Below are positions 1-8,511 of a stretch of 64,000 bases of DNA, in pieces (the stretch's first letter is position 1; each line of letters opens with the position of its first letter). Source of the DNA: Wenzhouxiangella sp. XN24 (GTDB lineage: Bacteria; Pseudomonadota; Gammaproteobacteria; Steroidobacterales; XN24); the NCBI RefSeq assembly GCF_011064545.1, contig NZ_JAAMFG010000021.1, positions 217,899 through 281,898 on the forward strand. Direction: 5' to 3'. Under the pieces are notes generated by a model. That model ran no database searches. It saw nothing but the letters and a program-made list of their open reading frames with translations, and was not told the origin of the DNA. Position numbers and translations under genes: made by a program.

Positions 1-281
1 CGGGCAGGCCGTTGCGCCTCCCGCGGGTGGGTCATGAGGAAATGGCGCGCGGCCGCCACGAGGCGCCGCTGTTTCGCGGGACCGATGCTCGCGGCGGCTC
101 CACCAAAGGCGCTGTTCCCCCTTGCACGCACCTCGATGAACACCAGGCTGGCGCCGTCATGCATCACGAGATCGAGTTCGCCGAGCCGACAGCGGTAGTT
201 GCGCGCCAGCAGGGACAGTCCCCGCGATTGCAGGAAACGCAGCGCGGCGTCCTCGGCCGAGCGGCCGCGCGCGAGGCTCAT
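1..281 (-). CDS. yraN: YraN/UPF0102 family nuclease-like protein, 3' end missing
   Basis: The reading frame starts at ATG 281 and runs off the left edge after 93 codons, so the C-terminus is not in the window. The visible part contains the UPF0102 hallmarks: an N-terminal helix with AEDAALRFL, then CRLGELDLV and VFIEVRAR, which match the E-D-ExR core of a restriction-endonuclease-like fold. The biochemical role of the family is not firmly established. The start overlaps the lpoA stop as ATGA (278-281). The lpoA-yraN order, downstream of an rsmI divergent from lpoA, is a common gammaproteobacterial arrangement, so the two genes are probably co-transcribed and translationally coupled. Confidence 0.88.
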   Translation of the reverse strand, partial: MSLARGRSAEDAALRFLQSRGLSLLARNYRCRLGELDLVMHDGASLVFIEVRARGNSAFGGAAASIGPAKQRRLVAAARHFLMTHPREAQRPA

Positions 282-2017
282 CCCCCCGGGGGAGCGCCGG
301 CCTCGGGTGCGGGCTCGCCCATTGCGTCGAGCGCGAGTCCGGGCGCGGGCTCGGGAAGCGGCGCCGGCTCGACATCGCCCCGCCTGAAGCTTCCCCAAGC
401 GAGTTCGCGTTGTATGCGGCCGTCTTCTCCGAGCCGCAACACGCCGGTCGCACCATCCATGCCGTCCTGCAGTCTTTCACTCTGGTTGTTCAGCAGCGGC
501 ACGAGACGGTAGGCGTCAAGGCCGAACGCGTAGAGCCGGCCGTTGCGGGCCAGGGCGCCGTCGCCAAAAGCCGCGAATTCGGCCATGAGTTCGACGTCAT
601 CGGCACCCACCCGCCACGGCATGTCGGCGAACAGGACGCCGTTCAGTTCCGACAGGTCCCGGCGCGCCGGATCGTAGATCGAGGATGTCGCATACACCGG
701 CAGGTCGCCGGCGTAATGAAAGCGCAGCTGCGGGCGGATCAGCACGCCGTCTGCAGCGCGGGCAGCGAGAAAAATGAAGTCGGCATCCTGTCGCCGCCGC
801 GGTTCGTATTCGAGACGACGGCCGAGCGCCGCCTGGAGTTGCTGGTGGCGGGCGCGGCTCTCGTTGATCAGCAGCAGGCGCGTGATCTCGGCGGAGAAAT
901 CGCTCGCGCGGGGATCGAACGCCTGCCACCCGAGCACTTCGCCACCCCCCGCCCGGAAGGTGGCGATAAAGCTTTCCATGATCCGGCGACCCTGTTCGGT
1001 GTCGTGGGCCAGGGCCAGCGCCCGGCCGTGTCCTTCCGCGAGGGCGCGACGGGCGACGGCGGCGGCTTCCTGCTCCGGGGCAAGCGCAAACTGGAAGACA
1101 TGACTCGGCAGCACCGTGTCGTTCTCGGTCCAGTTCAGCGCCAGGGTGGGTACGACAGGCAGCTCGGCGCCTCCGAGCTCCTCCAGTTCTTCCTTGAGCA
1201 GGGGGCCGACGATGAAGTCGGCGCCGTTCCCGGCCGCCTGCTCGTAGGCGCCGGTCGTGCCAAGTGCCGTGGTGTCGTAGATGCGCAGCGACGGGCGCTC
1301 TCCTTCGCCGCCCTGGGCCAGGTAGGCCGCCACGAAGCCGTCGCGGATCGCGGCCGCGGCTGCGGCCTGGCGTCCGCCGAGCGGCAGCAGCAAGGCCACC
1401 TGGCGGGGATACTCGGTGAGTGCCCGGTATTCGTCCTGCAGCATCGTCACCAGCTCGGGGGCGGCGGGATGCCAGGGGTATCTCGCCAGCCATTCATCCA
1501 GCGTCGTGCGCAGCTGGAAGGCGTTGCCGGACGCAGCGGCAGCCCGCCGGCCCAGGTCGAGCCAGCCGGCGACGACGGGCCCCGTCTCCGGGGTCGGCTC
1601 GAGCGAGACCCCGGCGGCGATCGCTTCCTGCATCCTGTTCCAGATGCGCCGCTGGTTGGCGGCGCGGGCGGCGGGATCCTCGAGCAATGTCTCCCGCTCC
1701 ACCAGCGCCTCCACGCCGGTGGCGGGCAGCCCCGCGGCGAAGGCCGCGTCGGCGCGCAACAGCAGCAGTTCCGCCGCGAGCGGGTCGTCCGCGCCCGTCG
1801 GCAGTTCCGCCAGCCGCGCCAGGGCCTCGGCAGGGAGGCCGTCGGTCATCAGCTGGCGAGCCTCGGCAAGCGCCTCGCGGGCGGCGACCTCCGGCGCGCG
1901 CAGCTCGTCTTCGCTTGGTCCGCGCTCGAACAGGCCGGGCCCGCAGCCGGCCAGCAACAGGCTCGCCGCCGCCAGGGCGAGCCAGGTTTGCGCGGTGCGT
2001 AGCGAGCGATGCAGCAT
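278..2017 (-). CDS. lpoA: LpoA-type lipoprotein, penicillin-binding protein activator
   Basis: 579 residues. Residues 1-24 are a lipoprotein signal ending in the lipobox LLAGC, with Cys25 as the lipidated residue, so the protein should be anchored in the outer membrane facing the periplasm. In the family, LpoA stimulates the bifunctional peptidoglycan synthase PBP1a. The N-terminal part is rich in Ala/Leu helices, as expected for the TPR-like domain. From about residue 200 a periplasmic-binding-protein-like fold follows ([17 protein letters not shown]). The gene is divergent from rsmI with only 26 bases between the starts. A TATAAT on the minus strand at 2064-2059, inside the first codons of rsmI, is a plausible -10 box. 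Family assignment is secure; the partner PBP is inferred. Confidence 0.9.
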   Translation of the reverse strand: MLHRSLRTAQTWLALAAASLLLAGCGPGLFERGPSEDELRAPEVAAREALAEARQLMTDGLPAEALARLAELPTGADDPLAAELLLLRADAAFAAGLPATGVEALVERETLLEDPAARAANQRRIWNRMQEAIAAGVSLEPTPETGPVVAGWLDLGRRAAAASGNAFQLRTTLDEWLARYPWHPAAPELVTMLQDEYRALTEYPRQVALLLPLGGRQAAAAAAIRDGFVAAYLAQGGEGERPSLRIYDTTALGTTGAYEQAAGNGADFIVGPLLKEELEELGGAELPVVPTLALNWTENDTVLPSHVFQFALAPEQEAAAVARRALAEGHGRALALAHDTEQGRRIMESFIATFRAGGGEVLGWQAFDPRASDFSAEITRLLLINESRARHQQLQAALGRRLEYEPRRRQDADFIFLAARAADGVLIRPQLRFHYAGDLPVYATSSIYDPARRDLSELNGVLFADMPWRVGADDVELMAEFAAFGDGALARNGRLYAFGLDAYRLVPLLNNQSERLQDGMDGATGVLRLGEDGRIQRELAWGSFRRGDVEPAPLPEPAPGLALDAMGEPAPEAGAPPGG

Positions 2018-2043
2018 GCGAGGTAGTTTCCAGTGCGGGCGTC

Positions 2044-2919
2044 ATGAGCGGAAGGGCGATTATAGTGGCAAAAACACCAGGTACGCTTTGGATCGTCGCA
2101 ACGCCGATCGGCAATCTCGAGGACCTCTCGCCGCGCGCGCAGCGGGTGCTCGACGAGGCGGACCTCGTACTTTGCGAGGACACCCGCCACAGCGGGCGGT
2201 TGCTCGCGGCTTTCGGCCTCAGGGCGCGCCTGGCCGCAGTGCACGAGCACAACGAGGAACAGGTGACGCCCGAGCTGGTGGCGCGGCTGCTGGCCGGGGA
2301 GATGATGGCGTTGATCTCCGACGCGGGCACGCCGTTGCTCAGCGATCCGGGTTTCCGCCTCGTGCGCGCCGCGGCCGAGGCGGGCGTGACGGTCAGCCCG
2401 GTGCCGGGCCCGTCGGCCGTGCTGGCGGCCTTGTCCGTGGCGGGCCTGCCGACCGACCGGTTCGTCTTCGAGGGTTTCCTGCCCGCGCGCCAGGCGGCGC
2501 GACGCGCGCGGCTCGATGCGCTGTCCGAGGAAAGCCGGACGCTGGTGTTGTTCGAGGCGGGCAACCGGGTGGGGGCGCTGCTTTCCGACGCGGCCACGGC
2601 CCTCGGTCCGGAGCGACGCGCCACCGTCGCGCGGGAACTGACGAAACTTCACGAGACCCTCTACCGCGGTACGCTCGATGAGCTCGCCACGCGCCTCGCT
2701 GCGGACCCGGATGCGCACAGGGGCGAAGTCGTCGTGGTGGTCGCCGGCTGCGCGCCGGCCGCGGCGCGCGAGGGCGACGAAGCGCTCCTGGGGCGGTTAT
2801 TGCCCGCGCTCCTCGAGGAGCTTCCGCCGAGCCGGGCCGTGCGGATCGCGGCGAAGCTCAGCGGCGTGCCACGGCGGCGCGCCTACGAGATCGCGCTGCG
2901 CCTAGGCGTCGAGGAATAG
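2044..2919 (+). CDS. rsmI: 16S rRNA (cytidine(1402)-2'-O)-methyltransferase
   Basis: 291 residues from ATG 2044. RsmI 2'-O-methylates C1402 of 16S rRNA in the ribosomal P site, using S-adenosylmethionine. The tetrapyrrole-methylase fold is visible: VATPIGNLEDL near residue 18, CEDTRHSGRLL near 45, ISDAGTPLLSDPG near 91, and VPGPSAVLAALSVAGLP near 120. The length is normal for the family. The start is uncertain. ATG 2044 has only a weak ribosome site, whereas GTG 2065 has GGAAGGG eight bases upstream and would still leave a complete fold (284 residues). The gene is divergent from lpoA and ends about 100 bases before the RNase P RNA. Confidence 0.93.
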   Translation: MSGRAIIVAKTPGTLWIVATPIGNLEDLSPRAQRVLDEADLVLCEDTRHSGRLLAAFGLRARLAAVHEHNEEQVTPELVARLLAGEMMALISDAGTPLLSDPGFRLVRAAAEAGVTVSPVPGPSAVLAALSVAGLPTDRFVFEGFLPARQAARRARLDALSEESRTLVLFEAGNRVGALLSDAATALGPERRATVARELTKLHETLYRGTLDELATRLAADPDAHRGEVVVVVAGCAPAAAREGDEALLGRLLPALLEELPPSRAVRIAAKLSGVPRRRAYEIALRLGVEE

Positions 2920-3005
2920 AGCGATCGACCCGACATGGCTCCGTGATCGATGCGTAGCGTGGCCGACGGGATCGATGACCAGCGCTCTCTGCATGCCCGG
3001 AGGCG

Positions 3006-3011
3006 TACAAT
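3006..3011 (+). promoter_or_regulatory. -10 box for rnpB
   Basis: TACAAT ends six bases before the first paired base of the RNase P RNA (3017), where a sigma-70 -10 element should lie. No convincing -35 hexamer is seen 16-18 bases upstream. Confidence 0.5.
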
Positions 3012-3016
3012 GAGCG

Positions 3017-3386
3017 GCGTGGGAGTCGGCCGGACAGTCGCTCCGGCCTTGCGCCGGGGAGGAAAGTCCGGGCTCCGCAGGGCAGGGTGCCAGGTAACGC
3101 CTGGGGGGCGCGAGCCTACGGAAAGTGCCACAGAAAACATACCGCCTAAGCGCTTCGGCGCCGGCAAGGGTGAAAAGGTGCGGTAAGAGCGCACCGCGCG
3201 GCCGGTAACGGTTCGCGGCACGGTAAACCCCACTCGGAGCAAGACCAAATAGGGAAGCAAGCGGGTTCGCCCGCAGCGCGCGGCCCGCGCGTGTTTCCGG
3301 GTAGGTCGCTCGAGGCGCACGGTGACGTGCGTCCCAGATGGATGACTGTTCCCGACAGAACCCGGCTTACAGGCCGGCTCCCACGC
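3017..3386 (+). ncRNA. rnpB: RNase P RNA, bacterial class A
   Basis: Catalytic RNA that removes the 5' leader from tRNA precursors, about 370 nucleotides. The ends pair to form helix P1: GCGTGGGAG at 3017-3025 with CTCCCACGC at 3378-3386. The conserved core is present: GAGGAAAGTCCGGGC near 3058, the ACAGAAA and GGTAAACCCC blocks, and the 3' core ACAGAACCCGGCTTA near 3356. The ends are taken from P1 and are accurate to a few bases. No clear intrinsic terminator follows; the RNA runs into the AT-richer leader before the dcw promoter. Placement between rsmI and mraZ is common in gammaproteobacteria. Confidence 0.96.
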
Positions 3387-3527
3387 TTTACCCTGGGCTT
3401 TATCTAAAGTAGTTCGACAGGAAAGCGATTTAACTGACTGATTTTTAGCCATACAGTGAGGCCCGATCTCCCTTTCACTAATGCAGCTAAGTCCCGGTAG
3501 CTAAAAGAAAATTCTTGCCTCAGGCGG

Positions 3528-3556
3528 TTGACGGGGGGCAAACCGGTTCATATAGT
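3528..3556 (+). promoter_or_regulatory. dcw cluster promoter (Pmra)
   Basis: TTGACG at 3528-3533 and TATAGT at 3551-3556 are separated by exactly 17 bases, a strong sigma-70 promoter. Transcription would start near 3563, about 50 bases before mraZ. The 227 bases between rnpB and mraZ contain this promoter, the MraZ operator and otherwise an AT-richer leader with no gene. Confidence 0.8.
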
Positions 3557-3565
3557 GGCGCCAAG

Positions 3566-3590
3566 TGGGAAGAAGTGGGAATAAATGGGA
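3566..3590 (+). promoter_or_regulatory. MraZ operator: three TGGGA direct repeats
   Basis: TGGGA occurs at 3566-3570, 3576-3580 and 3586-3590, a perfect 10-base period (one helical turn). MraZ proteins are known to bind tandem TGGGN repeats spaced by 5 bases in their own promoter. Here the repeats begin just after the predicted transcription start, so MraZ binding should repress the cluster. Confidence 0.85.
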
Positions 3591-3613
3591 GCATGCTCCC
3601 TCGGGCCACCAGT

Positions 3614-4069
3614 ATGTTTCGCGGCGCCAATCGAATTTCGCTGGATGCCAAGGGTCGCCTCGCGGTCCCGACGCGCTATCGCGCGCGTATCGAAGAGCGT
3701 TGCAGCAACCAGCTCATCATCACGGTCGACCGCGATTACTGCCTGCTGGTGTACCCGCTGCCCGAGTGGGAGGACATCGAGCGGCGTCTTGCCCGCCTGC
3801 CGACGCTGGACCGCCAGGCCCGCCGCCTGCAGCGCCTGATGGTCGGCCACGCCACCGAGGTGGACCTCGACGGCCAGGGCCGCATTCTCCTGCCGAAGGA
3901 ATTGCGTGAATTCGCCGGCATCGATCGCCAGGCCATGTTCATCGGCCAGGGCAACAAGTTCGAGATCTGGGACGAGCAACGCTGGGACGAGCGCCGTGAC
4001 CAGTGGTTGACAGAGGAGTCCGCCAACGAGGGCGGGCTCGCGGCTGAACTCGAAACGTTCAGCTTCTAG
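3614..4069 (+). CDS. mraZ: Transcriptional regulator MraZ
   Basis: 151 residues from ATG 3614. That start gives the conserved N-terminus MFRGANRISLDAKGRLAVP; an in-frame ATG at 3593 would add only unconserved residues and lies on the operator. Two AbrB-like MraZ repeats are visible, each with a DxKGR/DGQGR turn (DAKGRLAVP near residue 11, DGQGRILLP near 84). The protein forms a ring that binds TGGGN repeats and represses the division and cell wall cluster. It is the first gene of the cluster, and its stop TAG shares its last base with the GTG start of rsmH. Confidence 0.96.
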   Translation: MFRGANRISLDAKGRLAVPTRYRARIEERCSNQLIITVDRDYCLLVYPLPEWEDIERRLARLPTLDRQARRLQRLMVGHATEVDLDGQGRILLPKELREFAGIDRQAMFIGQGNKFEIWDEQRWDERRDQWLTEESANEGGLAAELETFSF

Positions 4070-5010
4070 TGGAGCCGGGCGCCACGGAACACGCGCCGGT
4101 GCTCCTCGGGGAGGCGCTGGAGGCCCTCGCCCCGCACGCGGCAGGAAGCTACCTGGATGCCACCCTCGGGCGAGGCGGGCATACGGCAGCGATCCTCCAG
4201 CAATTGGGCGAGGCGGGCAGGGTACTGGCCGTGGACCGCGATCCGGACGCCGTCCGGGCGGGGCAGCGGCGGTTCGCCGGGGATGAGAGGGTGTCGATCG
4301 TCAGGGGGAACTTCGCGGAGCTGGAGCAGATCGCCGCGCAGGCCGGTTTTTCGGCCGGCTTCGACGGCGTGTTGCTCGACGTCGGCGTGTCCTCGCCACA
4401 GCTCGACGACCCGGCGCGCGGGTTCAGCTTCATGCGCGACGGCCCGCTCGACATGCGCATGGATCCGGACGCGGGGCGCAGCGCGGCAGACTGGCTCGCG
4501 ACCGTGTCCGAGCGCGACCTGGCGCGGGTGCTGTTCGAATATGGCGAGGAACGTCATGGCCGGCGCATCGCCCGCGCGGTCGTGACGGCTCGGGAAGTGA
4601 CGCCCATCCGCAGCACCGGCCAGCTGGCCGAGCTGATCGCCGGGGCGGTGCCGGGACGCGAACCGGGCAAGCACCCTGCGACGCGCAGCTTCCAGGCGAT
4701 CCGCATCTGCATCAACGACGAGCTCGCGGCGCTCGATGCTGCGCTCGAGGCGTCGCTGGCGTTGCTCAAGCCCGGCGGGCGGCTCTGTGTCATCAGCTTT
4801 CATTCCCTGGAGGACCGGCGCGTCAAGCGATTCATCCGCCGCCATGCCGAGGTCGCGGAGCCGTGGCGCGGGCTGCCCGATATTCCTGCCCATGCGCGCC
4901 CCGTGCTGCGCCCCGTCGGCAAGGCGGTCCGCGCCGGCGCGGCGGAGATCGAGGCCAACCCGCGCGCCCGCAGCGCCGTGCTGCGCGCGGCCGAGAGGCT
5001 GGCCGCATGA
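4069..5010 (+). CDS. rsmH: 16S rRNA (cytosine(1402)-N4)-methyltransferase
   Basis: 313 residues from a GTG start that overlaps the mraZ stop by one base. RsmH (MraW) adds the N4-methyl group to C1402 of 16S rRNA, the same nucleotide that RsmI modifies at the ribose. The SAM-binding loop is DATLGRGGHT (residues 30-39). LLDVGVSSPQLDDP follows near 102, and SFHSLEDRRVKRF in the C-terminal half is typical of the family. Normal length. The stop overlaps ftsL as ATGA, consistent with a polycistronic, translationally coupled message. Confidence 0.96.
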   Translation: MEPGATEHAPVLLGEALEALAPHAAGSYLDATLGRGGHTAAILQQLGEAGRVLAVDRDPDAVRAGQRRFAGDERVSIVRGNFAELEQIAAQAGFSAGFDGVLLDVGVSSPQLDDPARGFSFMRDGPLDMRMDPDAGRSAADWLATVSERDLARVLFEYGEERHGRRIARAVVTAREVTPIRSTGQLAELIAGAVPGREPGKHPATRSFQAIRICINDELAALDAALEASLALLKPGGRLCVISFHSLEDRRVKRFIRRHAEVAEPWRGLPDIPAHARPVLRPVGKAVRAGAAEIEANPRARSAVLRAAERLAA

Positions 5011-5282
5011 AGGCCGCGCACGCCGTTCCGCTGGCGATCCTGCTGGCCCTGGCGATCGTGGTCTCCGCCGTCGCGGCCGTGGATGCCCGGCACAAGGCCC
5101 GCCAGCATTTCATCGAGCTGCAGGCGCTCAGCCGCGACCGGGACGAGCTCAACATCGAGTGGAGCCAGTTGCAGATCGAGCGCAGCACCTGGGCGGCGCA
5201 TGCCCGGGTGGAACAACTTGCCCGGGAGAAGTTGTCGATGCGCGTGCCGGCGCGCGCGGACATCGAGGTGGTCAGCCCATGA
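5007..5282 (+). CDS. ftsL: Cell division protein FtsL
   Basis: 91 residues, a short single-pass inner-membrane protein. A hydrophobic segment lies at about residues 6-28 (VPLAILLALAIVVSAVAAV). A periplasmic coiled-coil-like stretch follows (LQALSRDRDELNIEWSQLQ), ending in the conserved LAREKLSMRVP. FtsL forms the FtsQLB complex that activates septal wall synthesis by FtsW and FtsI. It sits between rsmH and ftsI with ATGA overlaps on both sides. Sequence similarity in this family is low, but topology, size and position make the call firm. Confidence 0.93.
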   Translation: MKAAHAVPLAILLALAIVVSAVAAVDARHKARQHFIELQALSRDRDELNIEWSQLQIERSTWAAHARVEQLAREKLSMRVPARADIEVVSP

Positions 5283-7009
5283 GACGGCGGAAGAACCAGG
5301 GCGAGTTCCACCGGCGCTTCCGGCGCCGCATGCTGGTGGCGGGCGTGCTGTTTGCCGTGCTCGGCGTGTCGCTGGGCGCGCGCGCCGTCAACCTGCAATT
5401 CGTCGACCAGGCGTTCTTCGCGCAGCAGGGCGACGCCCGGCAGGTGCGGCGCGTGCAGATCGCGGCGCACCGGGGTTCGATCACCGATCGTCGCGGCGAG
5501 CCCCTGGCGGTCAGCAGTCCGGTGGACAGCGTCTGGGCGAACCCCGGCGAACTGCTCTCCTCGCCCGGGGATATTCCGCGCCTGGCCGCCGCCATCGGCC
5601 GGGACGCTGAATGGCTCGCGCGGACTGTCAATGCGCAGTCCGACCGCGAGTTCCTCTACCTGCGGCGTCACCTGCCGCCGGCGGAGGCCCGCGCCGTGCG
5701 GCAGCTCGGTATCCCCGGGGTCTACCTGCAACGCGAGTACCGGCGTTTCTACCCGGCGGGTGAAGTGATCGGTCATGTGCTGGGCTTCACGAATATCGAT
5801 GACGCGGGCCAGGAGGGACTGGAGCTCGCCTACGATCACTGGCTGGCCGGCCAGCATGGCGAGAAGCGCGTCCGCCGCGACCGGCTCGGCAACACCATCG
5901 AGGACGTGGAGAGCGTGCGCGAGCCACGGCCCGGCCGCGACCTGCGGCTCAGCATCGACCTCAGGATCCAGTACCTGGCCTACCGGGAACTCAAGCGCGC
6001 GGTACAGGCGCATCGCGCCCAGTCGGGTTCCATGGTCATTCTCGACGTGCGCAGCGGCGAAGTGCTGGCGATGGTGAACCAGCCGAGCTTCAACCCGAAC
6101 GACCGCAGCCAGTTGTCCGCCGAGCGCTATCGCAACCGTGCGACCAACGACATTTTCGAGCCGGGCAGCAGCATCAAGCCGCTGATCGTCGCGGCGGCCC
6201 TGGACAGCGGGCGGTTCGACGCGGATTCGACGATCGACACGGGACCGGGCTGGATGACGGTCGGCACCAAGACCATCGAGGACAAGAGCAATCTCGGCGA
6301 GATCGATCTCTCCACCTTGCTGGTCCGCTCCAGCAACGTCGGCGCGTCGATGATGGCGCTGGCGCTGGACCCCGAGCAGTTGTGGCAGGGACTGCGGCGC
6401 TTCGGTCTCGGCGAAGTCTCGGCGACGGGGTTTCCCGGCGAGTCGGCGGGTGTGCTCATGGAGCCCGACCTTTGGCGGCCCATCGGCCAGGCCACGCTGG
6501 CCTACGGCTACGGCTTGTCCGTGACGCCGCTGCAGCTGGCGCATGCCTACGCCATTCTCGGCGCCGGCGGACGCGCCGCCCCGGTGTCGTTGCTGGCGCT
6601 GGACGACCCTCCGTCCCGCCGCCCGTCGATCGATCCGGGCATCGCGAACACCGTGATGGCGATGATGGAGCCGGTGGCCAGCGCGCGCGGCACGGCGCCG
6701 AAGGCGGCGATTCCCGGCTACCGCGTCGCGGGCAAGACCGGGACGGCGCGCAAGTTCATGGCCGGCGGTTACCACGAGGACCGTTATCTCTCCGTCTTCG
6801 CGGGGGTGGCGCCGGCCTCCAGTCCGCGCCTGGCGGCGGTCGTGCTCATCGACGAACCGTCCGCGGGGGTGTTCTACGGTGGCGAGGTGGCCGGGCCGGT
6901 ATTCTCGCGCGTCATCGGCGACGCGATGCGCATCCTCGGCATTCCGCCCGACGACGACGAGCAGTCCAGGTCCGTGGACAGCATCGTCCAGGCGATGGGA
7001 CGGCCATGA
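5279..7009 (+). CDS. ftsI: Septal peptidoglycan transpeptidase FtsI (PBP3)
   Basis: 576 residues. FtsI crosslinks septal peptidoglycan and is the target of beta-lactams that block division. A cytoplasmic Arg-rich head is followed by a membrane anchor (about residues 18-40) and the PBP dimerisation domain with RGSITDRRGEPLA. The transpeptidase domain has all three motifs: SSIK with catalytic Ser297, SSN at 351-353 and KTG at 486-488. The start at 5279 makes an ATGA overlap with ftsL; the longer open frame upstream is not conserved. The partner glycosyltransferase FtsW is encoded seven genes downstream, counting intervening mur genes. Confidence 0.97.
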   Translation: MRRRKNQGEFHRRFRRRMLVAGVLFAVLGVSLGARAVNLQFVDQAFFAQQGDARQVRRVQIAAHRGSITDRRGEPLAVSSPVDSVWANPGELLSSPGDIPRLAAAIGRDAEWLARTVNAQSDREFLYLRRHLPPAEARAVRQLGIPGVYLQREYRRFYPAGEVIGHVLGFTNIDDAGQEGLELAYDHWLAGQHGEKRVRRDRLGNTIEDVESVREPRPGRDLRLSIDLRIQYLAYRELKRAVQAHRAQSGSMVILDVRSGEVLAMVNQPSFNPNDRSQLSAERYRNRATNDIFEPGSSIKPLIVAAALDSGRFDADSTIDTGPGWMTVGTKTIEDKSNLGEIDLSTLLVRSSNVGASMMALALDPEQLWQGLRRFGLGEVSATGFPGESAGVLMEPDLWRPIGQATLAYGYGLSVTPLQLAHAYAILGAGGRAAPVSLLALDDPPSRRPSIDPGIANTVMAMMEPVASARGTAPKAAIPGYRVAGKTGTARKFMAGGYHEDRYLSVFAGVAPASSPRLAAVVLIDEPSAGVFYGGEVAGPVFSRVIGDAMRILGIPPDDDEQSRSVDSIVQAMGRP

Positions 7010-8511
7010 TGACCGCCACCGCCATGTCGCCGGGAATGACGCTGGGCGAGCTGATGGGCGATGCCGCGCCGGCCGCGCTTGCAACCCGCCGGGTCGCGGA
7101 TCTCGCGCTGGACAGCCGCAGGGTCGTGCCGGGGAGCCTGTTCCTCGCCGTACCCGGCACGCGGGAGCATGGCCTGCAGCATGCAGCAGCCGCCGCGGCG
7201 GCCGGCGCGACGCTGGTCGCGTGGGAGCCGGCCGATGGCGTGTCCGCAACCGTCCTGCCGGCGGGCTGCGAAGCATTTCCGGTACCCGGCCTGCGCACGC
7301 GCCTGGGCGCGCTGGCGGATCGTTTCTTCGGCGAGCCGTCGCAGCGGCTCGCGGTGGTCGGTGTCACCGGGACCAATGGCAAGACGACCTGCACCCACCT
7401 CGTGGCCGGTGCGCTGGAACGGCTCGGGCGCCGGACCGGGGTCATCGGGACGCTGGGCAGCGGTCCGGTGGGCGCCCTGCGTGCCGCCACGCTGACCACC
7501 CCGGACGTGATCGAGGTGCATCGCACGCTTGCGGAGTTCGTCGGCCAGGGGCTGCAGGCGGTGGCGATGGAAGTGTCGTCGCATGCACTGGACCAGGGCC
7601 GGGTGGATGCGGTGCGGTATGCCGTCGCCGCGTTCACCAACCTGAGCCGCGACCATCTCGATTACCACGGCGATCTCGAGACCTACGCCGAATGCAAGGC
7701 GCGCCTGTTCCTGGCGCATCGTCCCGCCGCCGGCGTCGTCAACGTGGACGACGAGTTCGGTCGGTCGTTGTTCGCGCGCCTGGGCGAGGCGACCCGCGGC
7801 ATTGCCGTAGGCCGGGAGGCAACGGGTGACGGCGATACCGTCCGGCTGGTGCGCGTGGAGGCCCGCGAGGACGGACTCGCCGTGCAGCTCGCAGGGGCCT
7901 TCGGCGAGGTCGGACTGCGCTCGCCGCTGGTCGGGGAGTTCAATGCGGAGAACCTCGCGCTGGCCTTCGCCGTGCTGCTGGCGCTCGACGCAGATGCGTC
8001 TGCTGCGGCCGAGGCGCTCGCGGATGTGCCGGCCCCGGCCGGCCGGATGGAGGCTTTCGCCGATCCGGCGAGCGACGTGCTGGCGGTGGTCGACTACGCG
8101 CATACGCCCGATGCGCTGGCCAAGGCGCTGGCCGCGCTGCGAAGCCACTGCCGCGGCCGGCTGTGGTGCGTGTTCGGCTGCGGCGGGGAGCGTGACCGGG
8201 GCAAGCGGCCCGAGATGGGCCGGGTCGCGGCACAACTCGCCGACGAGCTCGTCATCACCGACGACAATCCGCGCGGGGAAGACGGCCGGTCGATCGTCGC
8301 CGACATACTCGCGGGCATCGACGATGTCGGGGCGGTGCGCATCGAGCGCGATCGCGCCGCCGCCATCCGCCAGGCTCTGGGGGCGGCGCAGCCCGGCGAT
8401 GTCGTGCTGATCGCCGGCAAGGGGCACGAGGAAGTGCAGCTCGTGGCGGGAGAGCGACGCCCCTTCAGCGACCGTGTGCTGGCGGCGTCGTTGACCGGGG
8501 GTGCGTTGTGA
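7006..8511 (+). CDS. murE: UDP-MurNAc-L-alanyl-D-glutamate--2,6-diaminopimelate ligase
   Basis: 501 residues. MurE adds the third amino acid to the UDP-MurNAc peptide in the cytoplasm. The Mur-ligase ATP loop GTNGKTT lies near 122-128. DNPR at 420-423 is the substrate motif that marks meso-diaminopimelate rather than lysine ligases, so the wall should be the DAP type. ATG 7006 overlaps the ftsI stop, and ATG 7009 follows immediately; either could be used. The gene overlaps murF by GTGA. Confidence 0.97.
   Translation: MMTATAMSPGMTLGELMGDAAPAALATRRVADLALDSRRVVPGSLFLAVPGTREHGLQHAAAAAAAGATLVAWEPADGVSATVLPAGCEAFPVPGLRTRLGALADRFFGEPSQRLAVVGVTGTNGKTTCTHLVAGALERLGRRTGVIGTLGSGPVGALRAATLTTPDVIEVHRTLAEFVGQGLQAVAMEVSSHALDQGRVDAVRYAVAAFTNLSRDHLDYHGDLETYAECKARLFLAHRPAAGVVNVDDEFGRSLFARLGEATRGIAVGREATGDGDTVRLVRVEAREDGLAVQLAGAFGEVGLRSPLVGEFNAENLALAFAVLLALDADASAAAEALADVPAPAGRMEAFADPASDVLAVVDYAHTPDALAKALAALRSHCRGRLWCVFGCGGERDRGKRPEMGRVAAQLADELVITDDNPRGEDGRSIVADILAGIDDVGAVRIERDRAAAIRQALGAAQPGDVVLIAGKGHEEVQLVAGERRPFSDRVLAASLTGGAL

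Noticed and set aside
2950..3452. Open frames on both strands across 2950-3452
   Set aside because: They are translations of the RNase P RNA gene.
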